64,000 nt of DNA, from assembly GCA_029204225.1 (NCBI GenBank), contig CM055106.1, positions 42,734,368 to 42,798,367 on the forward strand, read 5' to 3'. Below are positions 58,172-64,000 of the stretch, piece by piece (position 1 is the first letter of the stretch; each line of letters begins with the position of its first letter). The notes under the pieces were generated by a model. The model saw nothing but the letters and a program-made list of their open reading frames with translations, was not told where the DNA came from and made no database searches. The DNA comes from Diphasiastrum complanatum (lineage: Eukaryota > Streptophyta > Lycopodiopsida > Lycopodiales > Lycopodiaceae). The position numbers and the translations under genes are program-made.

Positions 58172-58648
58172 AGCTATCGAACAACACCCAAAAAGGCCAC
58201 TGGCACGACGCTATTCCAACTCACATATGGACAAGAGGCCATGATGCCTGTAGAATTCTATGTCTCATCTTTACGGGTAGCCTACGATTTGAAACTAGAC
58301 GAAAGTCAGATCCTTGCCCATAGGCTATTCCACCTCCATAAGCTTTGCGAAACAAGAGTCCTTAGTGTGCACGCACAACAAGTGCACAAAAGACGTCAAC
58401 AAGATTGGCATGGCCGCCATATTAAGTTGAAGGAATTTAAAGAAGGAGATAGAGTCCTTCTCTATCAAACGAAAGTACATAAGGGCAAACTTAAGTTTAC
58501 TGGCCAAGGTCCCTATATCATTGATCAGATCTTTGCTTCGGGCTACGCTAGACCTAAAACCCTCGAAGGCATCCCGCTGGACACGGTAGTGAACGGGAGT
58601 AGATTACAGCGATATCATGAGCTCTGCTATTCCTTAGACATATACTGA
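58172..58648 (+). pseudogene. Gypsy integrase C-terminal domain captured in copia-Z
   Basis: YRTTPKKATGTTLFQLTYGQ, EAMMPVEFYVSSLRVAYDL, QQVHKRRQQDWHGRHIKLKE, FKEGDRVLLYQTKVHKGKLK and the GPY motif FTGQGPYIIDQI, then LDTVVNGSRLQRYH. This is the C-terminal half of a Ty3/gypsy integrase of the non-chromodomain (Tat/Athila-like) type. The frame is open to 58648 and shares its first codons with copia-Z by chance of the join; the ATG at 58106 is not a real start. Confidence 0.88.
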
Positions 58649-59060
58649 TTGATTGTGTGTTATATGTGTGTGCATGCATGTTTGTAATTTCTGTCGTTTT
58701 GTGATAATGTTCATTTTTTTAAATTCATTTTTTACACCCTTTTTCCGTTGAATTGCCTGCATGTTTAACAATCAATACTTAGGATAGTTTAGGTCCGAAT
58801 TCTCGCAAATCTACCTCACTTCAATTACTATTGTACAAGTTTCAGGTAACAGCATGCATGACCAGTGACAATCATGTCTCAAAACAATAATTATCTTCCG
58901 GGTTGGAGCTAGCATCACTTATTCTTGCAATCGATTGCAAGGAATTTCTCTCTCTCTCTTAAAAAAAAAAAAAAAAAGAGAGAGAGAGACCACTCGCATA
59001 AGCTATCAGGCAGCATATTATCTATATTGTGGAGTCCCAGAACTAAGCAAAGTGTTTGAT
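58649..59060. other. Spacer after gypsy integrase
   Basis: About 400 bp without a gene. Holds a CT tract, A17 and GA tract at 58949-58989 that can pair as a hairpin. It separates pol from the extra ORF. Confidence 0.5.
58949..58989 (+). repeat. (CT)6-A17-(GA)6 hairpin
   Basis: CTCTCTCTCTCTT at 58949 and GAGAGAGAGAG at 58978 are complementary around a run of 17 A. Confidence 0.9.
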
Positions 59061-59064
59061 CAGA

Positions 59065-62000
59065 CATGAAACCTAGCAAGTACACTCAAGAAATTCACTT
59101 GGTCTCCTTTACTGATTTTTCTCAAAAGCTAACAGCGACTCGTCCTTTCTTGGAGCGACTAAACTTCGACAAACGACTTATCTCTGGTGTGCAACATGAA
59201 TGCTTGGTGTGTGCGGCTTATTACATTCAGGATTCCTAGACGCAACAATGAGGATCCAATTCCTATCTCACCACATATCCTAAGCCACTTGGGGTTCCCG
59301 AATGAAGGAGAGCCTATGCACAGCAGAGAGCAATCTTTTGATAGGAATTACTTGACGCATCTCTGTACGGAAGACGGTGACACCTCCATCTATAACAATG
59401 ACAGTTACACTGTCAAACTCATCTCGGATCTAGGACTTAGGGCAACGGCGGACCTTCTTGTATTACTCACTGAGGTACAATCATTAAGAATTGACAGGAT
59501 TTCGAGCAACACTTTATTGTTACCCGTCACTTCATGTGGGCAGAAAAGATAAGTATCAAATTATGTGCAGCGCTCAAAGCAAGAAAACCTCTCACAAAGT
59601 GCGGATATCTCCTGCATATGCTCGTAAGCAAACATTACTTGGGTGACTTCCCTAGCATTCTCGCTCAAGTGCAAGAGAAGTATCCAAACGTGCCACATAC
59701 CACCTCGACACGAGCTCAGCACCCCAAGAGGATAAAAGGGGGAGAGGCAAAGGCAACAAGCAAGCCAGCAAACGGCACCACATCACTAGCAGAAACACAC
59801 CAGTGTCACTCACACGAGGCACGGAAGCAGAGTTAGAGTCACAGTGGTTGAAAGAGCATGCCCATAGCCAACACACAAACAAACATTCAAAGGGCCACAC
59901 ACAAGGTACAGACTCATTCAGTAGCAGCAAACAGCACTTTTGCAAATCCACCAGCCAAGGGCATGGAAAGATCAACAAAATTAGAGACACAACACAATCA
60001 CCTTATCCAATGCCTAAAGACACCTCAATAGTGAGAATCATGGAAGCCATTGAAGAAGAATTGACTGCAACATCAAATCCTTCGACGAGACATTTTGAGA
60101 CAAAGGAGCCAGAGGCTAAACCTAGTGTCCCACCTGTGTCATTCGTGGTAAGTGACCCACCAACCACCACCTGATCAACTCCCATCACATCAACCATCAC
60201 TGTCACACTACCCATCACACTCACCCTCACCACTACACCCCCTATTGTCTCCACAAACACACTCCCACTCTCCACCACACCAGTCACAACCACCTCTATG
60301 CAATCTCCGATGCATTTTCCAAATGTCTTTGATGCATCCTTCAACATTGAAGAATTCTCACTTTCACTTTTAAACACGCCACCTCCTACCACCACACCAT
60401 TTCCTACACCCACCACTATCGCTACCGCCACCACTTCCACAATACTGTCCACTTCTTCGATCACAAATGCCAACACATCTCCAATCCCTATCACCCTCAC
60501 TTAAACATCACACCCTCCGTCTGCTCAATCCGTCCATCATGAACAGTACACCACATTGTATCAAAATGTACAACAAAATCTCCCACCATCCTACGCACCT
60601 ACCTCTCAACAGTATCCTCCTATTGGGGAGTGGCAATACCTTCCGAAAAATGTGCGACGGGCCATCAATGCTCAAAATGATGCCATGCATTACTTCTACA
60701 CTTCAATCAATGAGTATCAGAATTGGTGCAACTTCTCGCAAAGGGAAAACGTGAGCTGACAAAGAAGGTACAAGAATGGCAGATTTATTCCACGGAATTA
60801 GAACAAGAGGTCGTTCAATTACAAAACAAAAAAAAAAAACTCATGGCTAACCTCAAAGAGCTGCATCGAAATAACAAGAACGTTCAAGCACGCTTACAAC
60901 GTAGGGATGATCTTATCAAAACCCTAGAAACACAGTTAGAAGGTGAACGACGAAGCCACAGGAACTTACGGACCACTATGACGGGCAATATTCAACGGAT
61001 TGATTTCAACCAGTTCCAAGCACCACCAATCCCAGAAGGCACCGTAATACCTCTTGCTTCCTATCAGAAGTTAACTCAGGTATTGATGGCGAATCAGACG
61101 CAAGCACAACAATTGCAGCAGGCCACTCTAGCAAATCAAATTGCGCTCAACACACGGATTGAGGAGCTAGAAGGACAGCTAAAAACACTATGCCAGCAGC
61201 TACCAACATTACACACAAAGCATGAAGAAACCCACGCCAAAAACCATAGACAACAGGATGTAGGAACTAATGATCCTGGACTTTCGCGCTACATAGGACA
61301 ACAACGGGATAATCCACGGTATCACTCAGCAATGGTGGAACCTCAAAGCACACAAGGGGGTACTACCACGAACCATGAACGAGGCATCTCAGTTGAAGAG
61401 CCTAACCCCACTACCACTCAACCTGACACCACCTACCAAGCCTCATCACCCCCACTCGATGACACACCCCTCTCCCCACCACATGAACAATCACCTCACC
61501 ACCTCGACACTCAACCTCATTCACCATCCACTACTAATCAACTCCGCAAATACCCAACCCTCCCCCGTGAACTTTTCACAACCATACCAAACCCTCCACC
61601 ACCCACACTTACCACAACTACAGAGGTACGACTCAGAATCATGCCGAAGAATCCTAGCCGACAGATGTTAATGTCAGAGGAGTTTAATAAAGCATATCCA
61701 AACTGGGAGAACCGAGGCGGGTACACTCTTCCCGATTTTACGATATGTAAATCTCACAAGAAGAAAGTGTTAGCATTGGAGCCGCAATCTCAGTGGCGAC
61801 GTGCTATGATGTTAGAAGATGCACATGCTTTCGAGCTCTATATCGCGGCTCCAACTTACATGCGTGTCAATCCAACATATTATCCCATAAGGCGCAGAGA
61901 AGTATTCGCACCAGAAAGGGTTTCTAATAAAATATATTGGCCAATTCTACCTAAAGAAGTTCAGATCAATGATCTAGCGGCCGATTTTGTAGCCAAGAAG
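59065..62000 (+). pseudogene. Extra ORF downstream of gypsy integrase (broken)
   Basis: About 2.9 kb that once formed a protein of roughly 950 residues, now split by at least three frameshifts and stops at 60172 and 60502. Parts in order: a globular N-terminal part (FTDFSQKLTATRPFLERL; LSHLGFPNEGEPM; WAEKISIKLCAALKARKPLT), a low-complexity Thr/Pro/Ser-rich region (60150-60500), a YLPKNVRRAINAQND segment, then an intact 430-codon frame (60723-62015) with a long coiled coil (about residues 8-175, Gln/Leu/Glu-rich), a second Pro/Thr-rich stretch and a C-terminal WRRAMMLEDAHAFELYIAAP segment. Some gypsy lineages (Athila, Grande) carry extra ORFs here; this one is not recognised. No signal peptide or membrane segment is evident, so it is not clearly env-like. 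Confidence 0.6.
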
Positions 62001-62600
62001 GAGCCAGATGCATGATGGCACATGCTCAATTGCCAGGTCAATTTTGGGCTGAGGCAATAGCTGTAGCTATACACTTGCAGAATAGATCTACAACGACAGC
62101 GCTGGAGAACAAAACACCATATGAGATGTGGACAGGCAAAAAGCCTGATCTATCATACACACGAGTGTTTATATGTGCAGCATACAAGCACATTCCAAAG
62201 GAAAAGAGAAGCAAGCTCGATGACAAATTCGAACAAACAATCATGGTTGGCTATTCAAACAGTGTACAGACTCTACGATCCAACCACGAAGAAGGTTGTT
62301 TCAAGTAGAGATGTAAAGTTCAACGAGTCCACATTCCCTGGACTGAAAGACGAAAGAGGCCAGGAGACCTTCACACTGCTGCCTATTCAAGAGGGAGATC
62401 AAGGACAGTCATCATATCAGAAAGCAGGACCCCAGACTCCAGAGCAGCAGGAAACAGAGGATCGACCCCACAAACAAGAAATGTTCGAGCAGCGATGAAA
62501 CGAACCTCGAAAGTCAACAAGACAAAGAAGACCTCCAGACCGCTATTTTGACAATCTTCAATGGAGCGAAGACACGCAGTTTGAGTACTGCAGCTTCACG
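62001..62600 (+). pseudogene. Copia-Z integrase, 3' piece and linker
   Basis: RCMMAHAQLPGQFWAEAIAV, AIHLQNRSTTTALENKTPYE, MWTGKKPDLSYTRVFICAAY, KHIPKEKRSKLDDKFEQTIM, then a shift and VYRLYDPTTKKVVSSRDVKF. Resumes copia integrase roughly 50 codons beyond the RTDRGG strand left at 58171; the missing part includes the PQQNG hallmark. Confidence 0.9.
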
Positions 62601-63257
62601 GAAGAGCCAGCAACATACCAAAAAGCTATTCAGAGTCCAGAGGAAAAATTCTTGAAACAAGCAATGTCAAAAGAGATCGAGTCGATGAGGCAAAATAAGG
62701 CATGAACATTAGATCCACTACCAGAAAACAGAAAAGTAGTCGACTGCAAGTGGGTGTACAAGAAAAAACTAAAATCATATGGCACCATTGGCCGCTACAA
62801 AGCAAGGCTTGTCGCAAAGGGCTACACGCAGAGATGGTGTCGACTATTTCGACACATATTCGCCCATGGTCAAGATGACAAGCATAAGACTGCTCCTTGC
62901 ATACGCCACATAGTACAATCTGGAAATTCACCAGATTGACGTGAAAACAGCCTTTCTCCACGGAGATCTAGAGGAGGAAATTTTCATGAAGCAACCTGAA
63001 GGCTATGAAGACCCCGACAACAGACAATATGTCTGTCGAATCCTACTCAACCAGACTGTAATGTCTACATCAAAAGTGTAGGAAAGGATTTTGTGATATT
63101 GACCATTTTCGTAAATGATTCGTTGATGATAGAAAATTCCTTAATGATGATCAAAGACATGAAGAGTTAGATTTTTGAAAACTACGAAATCACAGATCTT
63201 GGAGAAGCAACAAAATGCCTAGGGCTGGAGATCGGAAGAGATCGAACGAATGGCGAA
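62601..63257 (+). pseudogene. Copia-Z reverse transcriptase
   Basis: KFLKQAMSKEIESMRQNKA, a TGA, LPENRKVVDCKWVYKKKLKS, YKARLVAKGYTQRW, a shift, [20 protein letters not shown]-like text, [19 protein letters not shown], a deletion of the YGLKQ part, then [20 protein letters not shown]. The catalytic box reads FVND, with one aspartate changed to Asn, followed by DLGEATKCLGLEIGRD. Confidence 0.88.
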
Positions 63258-64000
63258 ATGCACTTGAGTCAGTCAGAATACACCAGAAAGGTGCTGAAGC
63301 AGTACCACATGATAGACTGTAAAGAGAAAGCCACACCAATGATAGCTGGAGCCAAGCTCACGAAACAAGTTTGCCCAAAAATAGAAGAGAAAAAACAGAA
63401 GATGACAGGTATACCGTATCAGAACTTAATTGGTAGTCTGATGTACTTAATAATTTGTACCAGACCCAATCTGGCCTTCTCTGTTTACGCATTCTGTTCC
63501 AATCCAGGTATAGCACATTGAAAAATGGCCAAATGAATCCTACAATATTTGAAGGGTACCCATAATGTTGGATTAACATACAGAGTTAGAAATGAAGAGA
63601 AAGGATTCGAGTTGCATCACTACATTGATGCAAGCTGGACGAGTTGCAAAGATGACAACAAGTCCATTACTGGAGGATGTACAATAGCGTGCGGAGCTGC
63701 AATTAGCTGGATATGCAAAAAGCAACCCATGGTAGCCCAATCCTCTTGCAAGGCTGAGTATGTCGCAGCCTCAAAAGTGGCGAATGATGTAGTGTGGCTA
63801 CAAATGATGTTGGAGACAATCGGGATACCACAAGAGGGGCCAAGCAGGATGATGATAGACTCTCAAAGTGCAATCTATCTATCCCAGGATATTGTCTTCC
63901 ATTCAAATACGAAGCACATTCCTCTGAAGTACCATCACATTTGAGATTTTATCTCGAAAGGAGAGCTCCAGGTCCAGTTCATAAAATCAGAAAGTATGAT
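63258..64000 (+). pseudogene. Copia-Z RT thumb and RNase H (runs off window)
   Basis: HLSQSEYTRKVLKQYHMIDC, IPYQNLIGSLMYLIICTRPN, a stop at 63519-63521, then LHHYIDASWTSCKDDNKSIT, ACGAAISWICKKQPMVAQSS, KAEYVAASKVANDVVWLQMM, MIDSQSAIYLSQDIVFHSNT and KHIPLKYHHI with a stop at 63942. The same text continues to the window edge with SKGELQVQFIKS. Confidence 0.9.

Noticed and set aside
60003-60500. - strand 165-codon Val/Gly-rich ORF
   Set aside because: It is the complement of the Thr/Pro-rich low-complexity region and shows no other evidence.

Overview
The window is a piece of a land-plant nuclear genome. It is AT-rich and built almost entirely from broken LTR retrotransposons packed into one another. 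One host gene is recognisable: a plasma-membrane intrinsic protein (PIP) aquaporin with three introns at 41974-43319. Reasons for a plant are the PIP aquaporin with the PIP-type filter and NPA motifs, many Ty1/copia elements with a tRNA-Met-like primer site (TGGTATCAGAG), a chromodomain Ty3/gypsy element, and GT-AG introns. The species cannot be fixed from the sequence. The transposase-like gene at 49.6-52.2 kb looks, from memory only, like proteins of early-diverging land plants.

Layout: 1-4250 is the 3' half of a + copia (A), split by a 1.4-kb palindromic DNA element (730-2124). 4251-7845 is a - copia (B) whose LTR U3 carries seven short palindromes. 7862-8127 is an unexplained exon-like piece. 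8130-10790 is a - copia (C). 10798-11395 is an unrecognised - strand ORF pair. 11379-14296 is a + copia 5' half (E), ending in a fragment of a transposase gene (14297-14476, -). 14480-18770 is mostly non-coding with a tRNA-derived SINE-like head. 18776-20950 holds an inverted LTR, a copia gag-protease piece and a gypsy LTR with a (GA)46 tract. 20960-24119 is a - copia (G). 24121-25336 holds (GA)55 and LTR pieces. 25337-27640 is - copia (F) plus an RNase H scrap. 27868-28313 holds repeats. 29826-33155 is a + copia (H) that starts with an inverted duplication. 33160-34730 is a - copia end (J). 34731-38700 is a + copia (I) with both LTR starts, holding a - copia piece (K). 38700-41800 is intergenic with a CA repeat and a GC-rich hairpin island. 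41836-43840 is the PIP gene. 45865-49243 is a + copia (L), interrupted by an intron-containing transposase-like gene (49244-52187). 52190-54141 is a gypsy gag-protease. 54142-55437 is a - chromovirus 3' end. 55440-57154 is a + copia 3' end (O). 57155-57995 is a - gypsy protease/RT piece. 57998-64000 is a + copia (Z) whose integrase is replaced in the middle by 3.8 kb of gypsy integrase plus a long extra ORF.

Nearly every transposon reading frame has stops, frameshifts or lost catalytic residues, so none looks autonomous. The most notable items are the intron-bearing transposase gene with a second fragment 35 kb away and a palindromic relative sharing its terminal sequence; the copia/gypsy chimera with its coiled-coil, proline-rich ORF; the palindrome cluster in an LTR; recurrent CACACGTGTG boxes in several LTRs; and a 25-bp duplication that rewrites the C-terminus of the aquaporin.
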